Below the pieces are notes generated by a model that saw nothing but the letters and a program-made list of their open reading frames with translations, ran no database searches and was not told where the DNA came from. From positions 1 through 60,580 of the forward strand of contig SFEX01000014.1 of NCBI GenBank assembly GCA_004557075.1: a DNA stretch of 60,580 nucleotides, read 5' to 3'. The stretch comes from Clostridiales bacterium. GTDB lineage: Bacteria; Bacillota; Clostridia; Oscillospirales; Oscillospiraceae. The stretch's first letter is position 1. Every line of letters starts with the position of its first letter. A program made the position numbers and the translations under genes. Shown here in pieces: positions 1-11,000 of the stretch.

Positions 1-98
1 GCAAACGCCGAGAGCGGCATTGCGGAGAACATGGCGCTCATCGTAACCATAAGTGCCAGCGCAAACGCCAATATGGACTTCATTTTTTTCTTTAGCAT
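1..98 (-). CDS. Secreted protein, N-terminal fragment
   Basis: This is the 5' end of a leftward gene that leaves the window. The visible 32 codons start MLKKKMKSILAFALALM and read as a Sec signal peptide: lysines, a hydrophobic core, then an SAMPLSAFA-like cleavage region. A GGAGA Shine-Dalgarno lies about 6 nt upstream of the ATG. Export is inferred from the signal peptide. The mature protein is outside the window, so no function can be given. Confidence 0.6.
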   Translation of the reverse strand, partial: MLKKKMKSILAFALALMVTMSAMFSAMPLSAF

Positions 99-314
99 AA
101 CGGTCTCCATTTCGCAGAGATTGAAAATTTACTGTGACATTATACACCTAACTGCGTTCGATTCTGTTAAGATTATATGAACAAACCGTTAACTGAGCTT
201 CAATTCTCGCCACTAACAGTTCATTTTTCTTGTCCATGGCTGATTTTTATAGTATATTTGCTTATATAGTTTTTTGCAATCTATTGCAATATTTGTGAAG
301 AAGCGGGTGAACAG

Positions 315-641
315 ATGGAAGAAAAGGGATTGGGCAGGCGTATCAACGCCGTGAGAAAATGCAGGGGATTTACGTCCGAGAGGCTTTCGGAACTGTGCAA
401 TATAAACGCGACATATCTCCGCCAGATCGAGGGCGGGACAAAAATGCCCAGCCTGCCCGTATTTATAAATATCTGCAACGCGCTGAAAATCTCCCCGGAT
501 TACCTGCTGCGGGATGCGCTGGAAGACAATGAAGTCAGCAAAATCAGGGAGCTTTCGGAGCTGTGGGAGAGCACATCTCCCGACCGTCAGGAGATCGCCG
601 CCGCCATGATACGAGCGGTGTTGGAACTCGAGAACAATTAA
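315..641 (+). CDS. XRE/Cro-CI family transcriptional regulator
   Basis: The 108-residue protein has an N-terminal helix-turn-helix of the Cro/CI type at about residues 5-62 (LGRRINAVRKCRGFTSERLS, then LCNINATYLRQIEGG). A short helical tail follows that may mediate dimerisation. It is a DNA-binding repressor by family; its targets are unknown. The Shine-Dalgarno is weak. The upstream AT-rich DNA has two TTGCAA palindromes at about 271-290 that could be its operator. A strong shared terminator lies immediately downstream. The gene is in host DNA, outside the prophage. Confidence 0.8.
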   Translation: MEEKGLGRRINAVRKCRGFTSERLSELCNINATYLRQIEGGTKMPSLPVFINICNALKISPDYLLRDALEDNEVSKIRELSELWESTSPDRQEIAAAMIRAVLELENN

Positions 642-652
642 AAAAGCAGAAA

Positions 653-684
653 AATCCAGCTTTCTTGGAAAGCTGGATTTTTTC
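653..684. terminator. Bidirectional intrinsic terminator
   Basis: Twelve-base-pair arms (aatccagctttc / gaaagctggatt) enclose a 3-nt loop, with A and T tracts on the two sides. It sits between the convergent XRE regulator and permease genes and can serve both. Confidence 0.85.
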
Positions 685-685
685 A

Positions 686-1456
686 TTACAAAACGTAGTT
701 CACAATCATTATCGCTGCGCCGAGAACGGTTAGGACGCAGCCGGTAGCTCGGTTCAGGGTAGCCGCGCTTGCTTTATTTGCAAATTTGGCGGCAACTCTC
801 GCCCAGAGGAGAGTGAACACGATGCAGAGCGCAAGACAGACCATATCCGGCATCCCGCCGATGACAAAATGGCTTGCAGCGCCCGTCAGCGCGGTGAATG
901 CCATGATAAACACGCTTGTTCCCACAGCGGTTTTCAGCTCATATCCAAGAACGCTGGTCAGCACGAGCAGCATCATCATTCCGCCGCCTGCACCCACAAA
1001 GCCGCAGATGAATCCGACAAGCGCCCCGCTGAGTACGGACTGAACGAAGCGTTTTGCCGGTGCAACGCTGCTCATGGCTTCTTTTGTTGTCATAACGGGC
1101 TTGACGATGAATTTAATTCCCAGCAGAAAGGTCATCATGACGGAAAAGCCGCCCATGGTCGAGTTCGGCACCCTGCTCGCGACCCAACTTCCGACAAGGG
1201 TAAACAGCAGCACCGCCGCCATCATCACAAGACCGTTTTTGACGTCCAAATTCTTATTCTTTCCGTATGTATACGCGCTCACGGCGCTTGCCAGCACATC
1301 GCTTGCCAGCGCGATGCCCACAGCCTCGTATGCGGGCATTCCCAAAAACGTGATAAGCATCGGACTGATGACCGCTGCGGCGCTCATGCCCGCAAAGCCC
1401 GTTCCCAAGCCTGCGCCCAGTCCCGCAAGAAAGCACACTATTATTACTTTAAGCAA
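686..1456 (-). CDS. TauE/SafE family membrane permease
   Basis: The 256-residue, highly hydrophobic protein has about eight predicted membrane segments. The two half-repeats typical of the TauE/SafE (DUF81) family start at GAGLGTGFAGMSAA and GALVGFICGFVGAGGGM. The family exports sulfite, sulfoacetate or other small organic anions; the substrate here cannot be read from sequence. The start is a TTG with GGAG 11 nt upstream. It converges on the XRE regulator and is chromosomal. Confidence 0.85.
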   Translation of the reverse strand: MLKVIIVCFLAGLGAGLGTGFAGMSAAAVISPMLITFLGMPAYEAVGIALASDVLASAVSAYTYGKNKNLDVKNGLVMMAAVLLFTLVGSWVASRVPNSTMGGFSVMMTFLLGIKFIVKPVMTTKEAMSSVAPAKRFVQSVLSGALVGFICGFVGAGGGMMMLLVLTSVLGYELKTAVGTSVFIMAFTALTGAASHFVIGGMPDMVCLALCIVFTLLWARVAAKFANKASAATLNRATGCVLTVLGAAIMIVNYVL

Positions 1457-1552
1457 ATATATCGCAGCTCCTTCGTTTATTTTGATTATTGCATTGTAAC
1501 GCTAAAGCGGGTATATTGCAAGTCTTTGAAATGCATGTGTCGGCAATGAGTC

Positions 1553-1735
1553 AGAGTGAAATATTTTGCCTGCGGCAAAATGTGATATAATGACCTGCGG
1601 TCATTGTGATATTTGATGCTACCGCATCAAGTGAAATGAAATAAATCCACCCATGCCCGCAGGCATTTTATGGCGAAGCCATATTTCACGCCTGTAATGG
1701 CATTTCACAAATCCACAAAGTGGATTTATTTCGTT
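1553..1735. repeat. Array of short hairpins in host intergenic DNA
   Basis: The roughly 310 bases between the permease and attL hold no gene but contain at least six consecutive short inverted repeats. Examples are attttgcc-tgc-ggcaaaat (1563-1581), aatgacc-tgc-ggtcatt (1589-1605), ttgatgc-tacc-gcatcaa (1613-1630) and tatggc-gaa-gccata (1670-1684). A larger palindrome, gaaataaatccac (1638-1650) with gtggatttatttc (1720-1732), encloses the later ones. It resembles a REP/MITE-like element. Function is unknown. Confidence 0.6.
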
Positions 1736-1736
1736 G

Positions 1737-1764
1737 AAAAAAGCAGCCTTACGGCTGCTTTTTT
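1737..1764 (-). terminator. Original terminator of the tRNA-Lys cluster
   Basis: The hairpin aaaaaagcagcc-ttac-ggctgctttttt abuts the stranded tRNA-Lys 3' fragment. Before integration it would have ended the leftward tRNA operon now found at 56.9-57.4 kb. Confidence 0.75.
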
Positions 1765-1765
1765 C

Positions 1766-1812
1766 TGGTGCTCCAGCGGGGATTCGAACCCCGGACACCC
1801 TGCTTAAAAGGC
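1766..1812. other. attL, prophage left attachment site
   Basis: The 47 bp are identical to 56910-56956 and correspond to the 3' part of tRNA-Lys from the CCA end to the anticodon loop. Immediately to the right the sequence diverges into phage DNA. This is the classic result of tyrosine-integrase insertion into a tRNA 3' end. Confidence 0.95.
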
Positions 1813-1858
1813 TTTTGTCGCAGTGTTAATTTATTCCATGTTTGCGCTCAAAAAGTCG

Positions 1859-1940
1859 TTGATTATCAATGCTTTGCGGGTTTGGATGCTCCGTGTAGCG
1901 ACGAATTTTGAGCGCGTAGGTGCAACACTGGTGCAACACT
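1859..1940. repeat. Dispersed A+B repeat, left copy (putative integrase arm site)
   Basis: Motif A (TTGATTATCAATGCTTTG, containing the palindrome TTGATTATCAA) is at 1859-1883. Motif B, two direct copies of GGTGCAACA, is at 1919-1940. Motif B lies 106 bp inside attL. A matching motif B lies 101 bp inside attR, which is the expected layout of integrase arm-type sites flanking the attP core. Confidence 0.6.
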
Positions 1941-1996
1941 TTCTGTCCTAATGAGATAATTTTAAGCCTAAAACCGCCGAACTGATACATGAAAAT

Positions 1997-2030
1997 CACC
2001 CCCTAAGAGTTTATCGCTCTTAGGGGGTTT
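1997..2030 (-). terminator. Terminator of the late operon
   Basis: An 11-12-bp GC-rich stem (ccccctaagag / ctcttaggggg) with a 7-nt loop and a following T-rich stretch on the minus strand lies just after the stop codon of the last late gene. Confidence 0.85.
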
Positions 2031-2037
2031 CTCTTGT

Positions 2038-5000
2038 TCAGCTCCACGAGGGAATGTTCTTCGCAGAGTATCCATTCTGGAGGTACAGCTTAGTCTTAGC
2101 TTCACTCGGGATATCGAGCGAGTCGATTAGGCTCACCACTTTGGCTTTCTTCGAGCCGGAGATGGTTTTTCCATTCGCGTCCTTATCGCCCGTGAGCGTA
2201 CACATCGCCCGCGAGTAGGTGTAGTACTCGTCGAAGTCAATGCCGAGATCGTCGAACTCATCCTGCTCATCGGGATATGCTTTGAAGTACAGCGCGGATT
2301 TCTGCCCCGAGCTCATGTCCAGAGAGCCTATCAGGTCGAGCGTCTTGGCCTTTTTGGTTCCGCTGATAGCGTCACCGTTGTCGTCCTTATCAGCCTCCAA
2401 ATCGTTCCGTGCGGCGCTGTAGGCGAGATACGAGGACAGGTCTACCCCGGACTGGAGCATCTCACCATAGTTCTCGTAGGTCGCATCGGAGTACTCTACC
2501 CCGCGCGATGCAAGACAAGCTTTCTTCGCCACATAGTTGGCGTAGTTCTTCGCGGTCGTAAGCATCTCAGCTTTTTCCATCGCGCTGCCCTGCTGATACG
2601 CGGCCGACGCACGGGCGGCGTCGATGAGCTCCTTGGACAGTTGGCCACGCACGCGCTGATAAGTAGAGCGCTCCTCGGGCGTGAGCGCGTATTCGGTCTT
2701 CTCACCGTCGGATGTGATGGTCAGCTTATACGGCGCGTTACGGTCGGGATAGATGTTCGCGTCATCGGTGCTGTTATACACATCAGCGAGCTCGTCAGCG
2801 GCGCTGCTGGGCTTGTAGGTACTCACCGTTCCCGGCATCAGGAACGCGTTGACGGCGCGCAGGAACGCATTCTCCGCAGGCTTAGGCTCACCGAAGTTTG
2901 TCAGCTTTTCCGGCAGGGTTTCTCTCAGCCCGGGGATAGTGTTCTTTATCTGGGCGGCCGTTTTAGCCCATACGCCGCGATCGCCGTATGCATCGCGGTT
3001 CGAGTCGTCGAGCGCCTGCGCAAGCTGGCGCACGGGAGCCGGAACGAAACCTGTCGCGCCGCTGAGTGCTACATTCAGTCCGACGGTTACCCATTTGTCC
3101 GCGTCCTCGTCCTCAATGCCCACACCGCTGTCCGGTGTGTAGTAGGTGTATGTGTCGATGATCGTGCGCAGCGTCTGCATGACCGACAGGTCTGCAAATG
3201 CACCTCCCAAAGCTTTGATAGATTTGACCGCGAGGTTCGCGGCGTTGATGCCCTCCTCGCTTCTTGCGATAAGCGTACCCATCGCCATCTCCGAGTTAAA
3301 CGGTTCGAGGAAGTCAAGGCTTGCGAGCACATCACCCTCGCGCCAATCGATGCTCTCGCCTGATATCCAGCGACCGAGCGCAGACATGTTGAGCTGCGTA
3401 CCGTTTATGCCCATCGAGGTATTGAGTGCCTTTGCGTCGGGGTCGTCCTCGTCGTCGCCACGATGCAGCAAACCGGCCGAAGCGAGCGCCGCAAAGAACG
3501 CTATCAGCCCCGTGCCGGTGGTAGCGCGGCCTATGAATAACGCCGCTCTGCGCTGACGCAGGTCTTGCTCGGTCTTGAGTTCGGCTTTCTTCGCATCGGA
3601 GATATCGGTTCGCTTGCTCAACTCGTGCCGCGCCTCAAACATTTTGTATGTGTTCACCAGCGCCTTGGCATAGCCCAGCGGCGAGAACTCAAACGCGCGT
3701 GTGATGAGTGCACCCGGGACCTGTGTGTACTTAACTACGATGTCTCCAAGACCGAAGTCGTGGGTCTTTAGGGCTTTGCCCTTGATCAGCGGCGTAGCGC
3801 CGCCGAAGCCTACTACGTTGAGAGTTTTCTTGAAGAGCCCCAGTATAGTTGCGAGAGCGGTGTCATCTTGGAACGTTCTGTACCTTGCTTCCTCTTCCGC
3901 AAACTGCTGCGCCTCCTCTGTTGTTATCGTGCCATTGTCTACGAAGGGCTGGAGGCTCTGAATCACCTGCGCCCGTATCGCGCCCTTGGCCGACTCGTCG
4001 GTATAGTTCAGCTCGAAGCCCATCGCCTTTTCGAGAGTGGACATGACCTGCGAACCCTTGCCGCCAGACATCTTCCATGTGCGGCGTGACGTGCCGTACT
4101 TGTCATGGCGGTCGTTCGGCGCAACGTCAAGCGCGACCTCTATTCGGGCGCGGTTCCTCGCGTCCTGTGCGCCTGCGCGCGCGGCCTTGGACAGGCGGCT
4201 GCGGTCGAGTCCGACTGTGCGCTGCCCTGTTATCGCGCTGAGTATCAGGTCAGGCATCATAGCTGCGTTTGATGCGAGTGAGTCAACCATCGTGAAAACA
4301 TTGTTCGAGATAAGGTTTCGGCCTGCGGTCTTGAGGTTCAGCAGATGCGCCAGTGTCTGGAATGTCGACACCTTACGCCCGAAGTTCGTTTTTATGTAGT
4401 CCTTGGCGATTTGGTCGAGCTGGGTAATGGCGGTATCATAGAGGAACTTGAAGTCCGTAGTGTCCGCCCGCATAGCCGCAAGAGTCTTCTTCGATACCGG
4501 CGTGTTGCGCTGCTTTGCCTGCTTGAGTATGAGCTGAATGAGTGCCTCCTTGTCCCCCGTCTGGATCGCTTCAAGGGTCTCGGAGAACTTTGCGATGCGG
4601 TCAAGGAGCTCTTTCTGCTGCTTCGCGGATAGTGTGCTGCGACTCAGATCCTCGGCCGCGCGAATAAGCACTCCCTCGGGTGTGCGGGTGTACTTCGCAA
4701 ACGCCTGCACCAGTTGTCCTGCCTGTGTGCCTTTTGAGCGAACGAGCTGCGCCCACTTGATGACCTCTCTGTAATCTCCGTTCTGGCGTGCGGTGTCCAG
4801 CTCTTGGCTTATTACGCCCATAGCGGCGTCAAGATCAGTGGGCTTCCACTCTTCGCCGTTCTGGAAGAGACGGGTCTTCTCACCCTCGTAGTCAGCCGTG
4901 AGCCGCTGCTGAGCGTCTTCCATGCTCTGTTTCTCACTTGCGACGTTGTACTGCATATCCTTCTCGCGCAGCCCTTCCATCGCGAGCTCGGCGCGGGTGA

Positions 5001-8000
5001 AGATGCCGGAGCGCTTAAAGGTGTTGGTGCGCACCTTCGACACACGTCGGCGCAGCATGTTCTGTATGAGCGTGTCCATATTCGCACCGGAGACTGCAAA
5101 GCGTATCGCATTCTCAGCGCTGAACAATGCCTCTGTCTCAGGGTCTACATCGGTCTGCCGTGTATTCTCCTGCTCTCCATCACCAGATCGCGGTATGTCG
5201 CGTCCGGGTTCTCTTCCATAAGTTTCAGAAGAGCGTTTGCCTCTTCCTCCGTCGTTGTGCCTTTCACTAACATCAGCCTCTCCTCCTGCGTCAGGCCGTG
5301 TTGTATACAGGCGTCGAGCATTCGATCTACCGCTTCCCAATCTCTCAGCATTTTTCTGCCTCCTTCGGTCGCTCTCAATGAGCCGATTTATGTCTTCATT
5401 GGATATCACATCAGTTATTTCCACGCTACCATCTGAGTATACCTCAAAAGTGTACTCGTAGTCAAACGTTCGTGCCGTTCCGCGAATGCCATCTATCTGT
5501 GCATCACCGGACATGATCTTGGATGAAATGGCGCGTTTCGCCTCGCTGTTCAGCCGGACACCGCGCGCCGATCGAATTTCACCTGTGAAGCCGAAGTCAC
5601 TTGCCTTTACTGAGAATCTCGGCTGCCCGTCATAGAGCACGGACTGTTTCATGGCGTCGGTGATATCCATGCCATGCACGACATATGCGCCGTTACTCAG
5701 CATACCGGCTTCGTCTACGGTATTAAGCGCAATAATCATTACCGCCTCCATGCCGCCATCACGGTATGCGCCCGTGCGGGTTAGGTCGTGTCCAATAACC
5801 GTGTACCCGACCGTCGCGCCCCACTGCTTGCCGTATTTCTTGAGGAAGCTCGGTATGTCCTGATCGTATTCAATGCGGTAGCCCTCGGCGTATTCGCTGC
5901 TCCAGCGTGCCTTCTGCTGTGCGCCGGTCGTCCATGCGATTTGGTCGTAGCCCCGCTCCGCCGCGTCGCGGATGAGGTTCTTGAGCACAAAGTCGGTGTA
6001 GCCGCTATGTTCCCCATCACTCCGATCAGACTGTATTTCCCCGACGAAAAGCACTTTGCCGCCGTCGGCACCGATGACATCCTGTACTCGCGCGTGGGCG
6101 AGCACGCCATCGTGATCGGAGAACTGAACCACACGCTGGCCGTGTAGATCATCCGAGAGTTCAACGGTATCGATTTGCAACTGATTATCGCGCAGGAAAC
6201 CCAGCAGCTCATCCTTTGTGACGGACTTCTTGCCCTCAAGGAACTGCTCGACGCCCGACCACTTGATCTCCTCCGACTTGATCCCCTTGCCACGGAGCAT
6301 ATTGACGACAGAGTTCGCGCCAAACTTGTCTTGCTTCTGTGTCTCAATGGCGCGCTCCAGCTTGGAGTAGAAAGTCGGCGCATACTCATGCTCGGTTACG
6401 GAGTAACGAGCGCCGCCCACCGTTACGGTCTCTCTCGGCTCGACGGGTATCACCTGTGAGTCGGTCAGAGTTATTGCGGTATCCGCAACTCGTCCGTCAG
6501 TGTTCAGGTTACGCAGGACTATGCCGTCGTACTGCATCTCGCTTGCGTACACGTAGTCGCGTATCGCCTCGATGCTGCCGCCACGCCCGCCGGATATCTC
6601 TCCGAGCTGTGTTGCGTCTGCGCCGCCGCAGTCGATGATGAGAGGGCTGGACATGTTGAGATAGCTCGTGCCGCCGCCTGTCTCATCGGCTACCCACACC
6701 TCGCCCTCGCGCGTCCAGCGCAGCAACTCTCCGCCGGACTTGTACTCCGAGCGCATAAGGCTCTCGGGCAGGACGCGCACGGCGCTCGCCGGTGTGTCGT
6801 GGTCTGCCGTAAGCGAAGTAACCTTGTCGAGCTCAACTCCGTGCAGATACGGGTTCGCCGCAAGTGCCTTGTAGCGGCTATTGACAACTCGCTCAGTCTG
6901 TGATACCATTTTAATTGATGAGGTGCTCCGTTGCGGAGATGGGGACTCCGGCTGTTCTGCCGCGGTTAGCCCATCGGGGCGGGGTGAAAAGCTCCTTCGT
7001 GTCGAGCGGATTCTACTGGCGGCGTTGGCAACTACCTCGTTGGCGGAGTATTCCTCGCCTGTAGTTTCGGGCGAGTTGATCGGCTCCGCCGATTTTTTTT
7101 GCCCGATTTTGCGCAGCATCTTATCCGTGAGTTCACTGTTAACGTAAAGGAAGCCGTTGCTGTCGCGCGCAGTGCGTAGCATATTGCGCCCGGCGTCGGA
7201 GCTGTTCAAATCCTCGAACCCATACACCGAAAGGATAGGGTTAGCTGCTCCGCGCACTCCGTCTACTACGGCCTCGCCGTTGGGTAGCACAACAACGCCG
7301 ACCGGAGAACCCTCCGAGTCGTAAGCGTCTACTATGATGATGATAGCATCGCTCATTCCACCGCTCGTCTTGCTCTGCTGTCGTGAGCGCAGCACCATGG
7401 CTGGACGGCTCAACAGCTTCGGCAGACGGGCGATTGTATCCTCGTCGATACCATGCGCATGGCTGACTCTTACGCCCTGCGCATTTCGCTCGATAGGCAG
7501 CGTCGCATTAACAAAGTGTGTCTGCGTGTAGGTCAGCGGCTTCTTGCCAAGGCCGATCTCCTGCAATATTGCTGGTACGTCCTTCATGATGAAGCAGCTG
7601 TCGCCGAGCTCTTCGCGCGCAGAGGCATAGTCCGCGGCGGTGTATCCGTCGACATTGCGCAGACCAAGTGCAACAAAGCCGAGCTCCATCTGTTTCTCCC
7701 ACGACTTATCACTTACCGATGTGCGAACGATGCTTTCACCGTTCTCCACTTCGTAAGAGCCGGACATTTCAAGCGCCGCAAGGAGCTTTGATTGTGTCTC
7801 CTTCGCGTGGCGCTTAACGGCTTTCGCCTCGGGCGTGCTGTTGGCGCGGAAATTCTTTACCTTTTCGGCTGCGAGGTACGCGCGGGCGATTATGCCCGGG
7901 CGCAGGCCCGCCATGTCGTTGAGCATCCGCTGCTTTGCAAACACATCCCCCATCACGTCAGCCGCGATTTCCTCGCGAATGTACTCCTCGTTTATGAGCA

Positions 8001-11000
8001 GGTTGATCTCTGTCGCGGTGTAGGGTTTGCCTGTCGCGGGGTTGGTCTGGGCGGCGTATGCGGATTTGTAAGCGTCGGTGCGCTCCTTGATGCGTTTATC
8101 AAGGTCAAAATCCTCCGCGATTTCAGCGAAGGACTCCAGTACATCATTTACCATAGCCGTGTCACGCACGGCATTTTTTGTTATCTTATTGACGGCTGCA
8201 TGGAAAAGCTCGTGGCCGATGGTCTTCTGCGCAATGTAACTCGGCGTGACATTCTTGGGGTTGAGGTAAAGAACGTCGTTTTGTATTGCGCCCTCGATAT
8301 TCGCACCGAACTTATCGGTAATTTCAACGCGCTCAACCACTCCGGTCTTGCGCAGGCTGTTGGCGAGGAACTTCGCAAGCCACATCTGTCCACGGCTGAG
8401 CTTAATGCCCTCGCCTACGGTAACATATTCGGCCCCGCGCACATCGCCTATGAGCTCCTCAGCGGCGTTCTCAGCGATGACACGCTCGGTATGTCCCTCT
8501 GCGCTGATTTCCTCAGTCTCAACAGTCTCTGAGCTTTCCAGCCCTTCAACGAACGCTGTGTCAATCTCAAGCTCGGTAGCGTCGGGGACGATCTTCCTGA
8601 TCTGCTCACCGAACTCCTCGCGGGTAAGCTCTGTACCATCGTCCAGCTTGATCTTCTTCTCTATGAGCGCATCGCGATAAGCTTCGGCTTCCTCGTAGCT
8701 CATTTCCGGCAGAGCATCGAGATACTCCTGCGGGAAGATCGGGTTCGTATCGCCGCGCTTTTTGCGGGCGATCGCATCTGTCAAAGACTGCTCTGCGCTC
8801 GCGCCGTTATGGCGCATAAAATAAATCTCCGGCTCGCCCTTCTCCGGCGTCCAGCCGGGGTTCGCGTATTCGGCGTTGAACTTAACGCGAGCAACGGGGA
8901 TAAAACCGAAGCCAGAATACAGGTCCACGAGGTTTTCTCCGTAGCAGTCGAGCTTCACACCGCCGTTAGCGAGTGCGGTCGGCAGCAGCGTATACAGGGC
9001 GCCCCGACCGCCGGACTGCGGATTTTTGAACACGCCGATTATATCTCCGCCCGGGGTTACTCCCAGACCTGCGCCGCCATCTTCGCTCATGAGCAGCGTC
9101 ACATTGCGCTCTGCAAGGCTTTCTGCGTCCTGCGGCGAGACAGCCCAGCCGTTTCGGGCATCGGCCTCACGCGCGGCCGTAAGCGCGGACGAAAAAACAG
9201 CGGGTTCCGCGGTGAAGTCTTCCAGCTCCACAACGGCATTTCCGCTGTCAGTTATTATTCTCTTTTCTGTTTCGCTTAGGCGTATGACTCCATGAACGCC
9301 AGTACCTCCTCGTCCGAGTTCCCCAGCTTGCGAAGCCTCGCTATCATCCCCGGATCGTATGACATCCAGTCGCGCTCCAGTATCTCCGTCGCTGTCAGCT
9401 CCTTCTGCTGCGGTACCGGTGCGTCCTTCGGTCGAAACACCTGATTCAGTTCCTGCATTTATCGCCCCTCCTTTGGCTTTTGCGTCCGAACTCTCCACCA
9501 GTATCGGCGGCTGTCCGAACTCAACATCGTTGTTGTACCAGTCGTAGCTGGCTATTTCTGCGCCTGCTGGCGTGCGCGATATCTTTCCGCCGCTCTGCGC
9601 ACGACCTCGCTGGTCATATCCTCGTCCTTCTCGTAGGCCCGGAGCTCTCTCTCCGCGACCCGATCCGCCTTCGCTTTCAGCTCCCTGAACTCCTCCGGCG
9701 TCATTGTCTTCGGTGTGTATTCCATTTATATCGCTCCTTCCGGTTAGGTAAAGGTAAGTTTGTGTCGGCTTATCCCCATACTCAGCTATGACTTTAGGTG
9801 ATACGAAACGCCCCTGTGAGCCGTCCTCCGGCAGAAAACGCCCGATTGCGCGCGCCATCGCCTTGTGGTTAGGCAGCTCGTTCAGATGAAGATGCACGGA
9901 GTAACCCGCGGCATTATAATTGATAATGTCGCGCTCAAGTTTCTGGGCATTAGCGCCGATTGTCGAGAGGATGATATTATCCCCGTTATCAAGTGCCGTC
10001 TCTAAAACACGGTTCTTTATCAGCGACGCTTCCTCGTGTACGACACCGGCATTTTGGCCGTTATATTCGGGTATATACTCCCTGTAGTCATCGGTGTCTA
10101 CTACGCGCGAACCGTTCTCCTGAGATATGCGCTCCGTATACACCGAGGATTTGCCGGAGCCGGGCAGACCGAGTACGATGTCGATGCGGCGCTCCCGCCT
10201 TACCGGGCCACTGTAGTCGGTACCGTTGAAGCTACCCTGCGCCATTGCCTGTTCATACGCCGCGTCTTGAATGGCCTTTCGATTAGGCAGCTCGTTGGTA
10301 GGCGTGGCGCTGTCATTTTCTTCAATAGCCTCTTTGATCTTAGGTACTTCAAGCACCTCGTCAAGTGGCACTTCGCCCTCGTTCAGACGGTTAATTATGC
10401 TTGTAACCTCAGGGCTTCTGCCCTTTTTATTATACTGCGTCTGTTCAGCAGTGTCAAGCGGGGGGCGGAATGCTGCGGCGGGGTCTGTCTCCATTCGCGC
10501 GGCCGCATCAGCGACCGCCTGATCGGCTTCCGCCTGCTGCGCGCTCTCCTTTGCATCCGCGGTCATTTTCTGCGTTTCGGCATACTTTGCCGCAGTCTCA
10601 CGGTAGAACTTGCGCAGCCCCGACGCGGTCACGCTCGCGGGTATCTGCTCGCCCGTCACGGCGGTAAATGCCGCCTGACCGGCTTTGTCTTTTATGCTCC
10701 CGAGCTTTTCGAGCTGACTGTTCGATACCTGCTCACCGGCGAGCAGTGCGTCGAGTATCTTGGCTCTCTCCATCGCATCCTCGGTGCTGATACCTTCCGC
10801 CTCAAACGCCGCAGCAGTAGGCGATACCACGACAGGCTCGGGTGCGTTCTCCGTCACGGTCTCGGGCTGTTCAGTGGCGGTTTGCACGTTATTCGCCGCA
10901 CGGAACGCCGACACGGGGTTAACCGCTGAGCGGGTATTGGTCTCGTCACTTTTCTCAAGCTGACTTTCCTCCTCGCCCATCAGCTTAACCAGCTTGCCTA

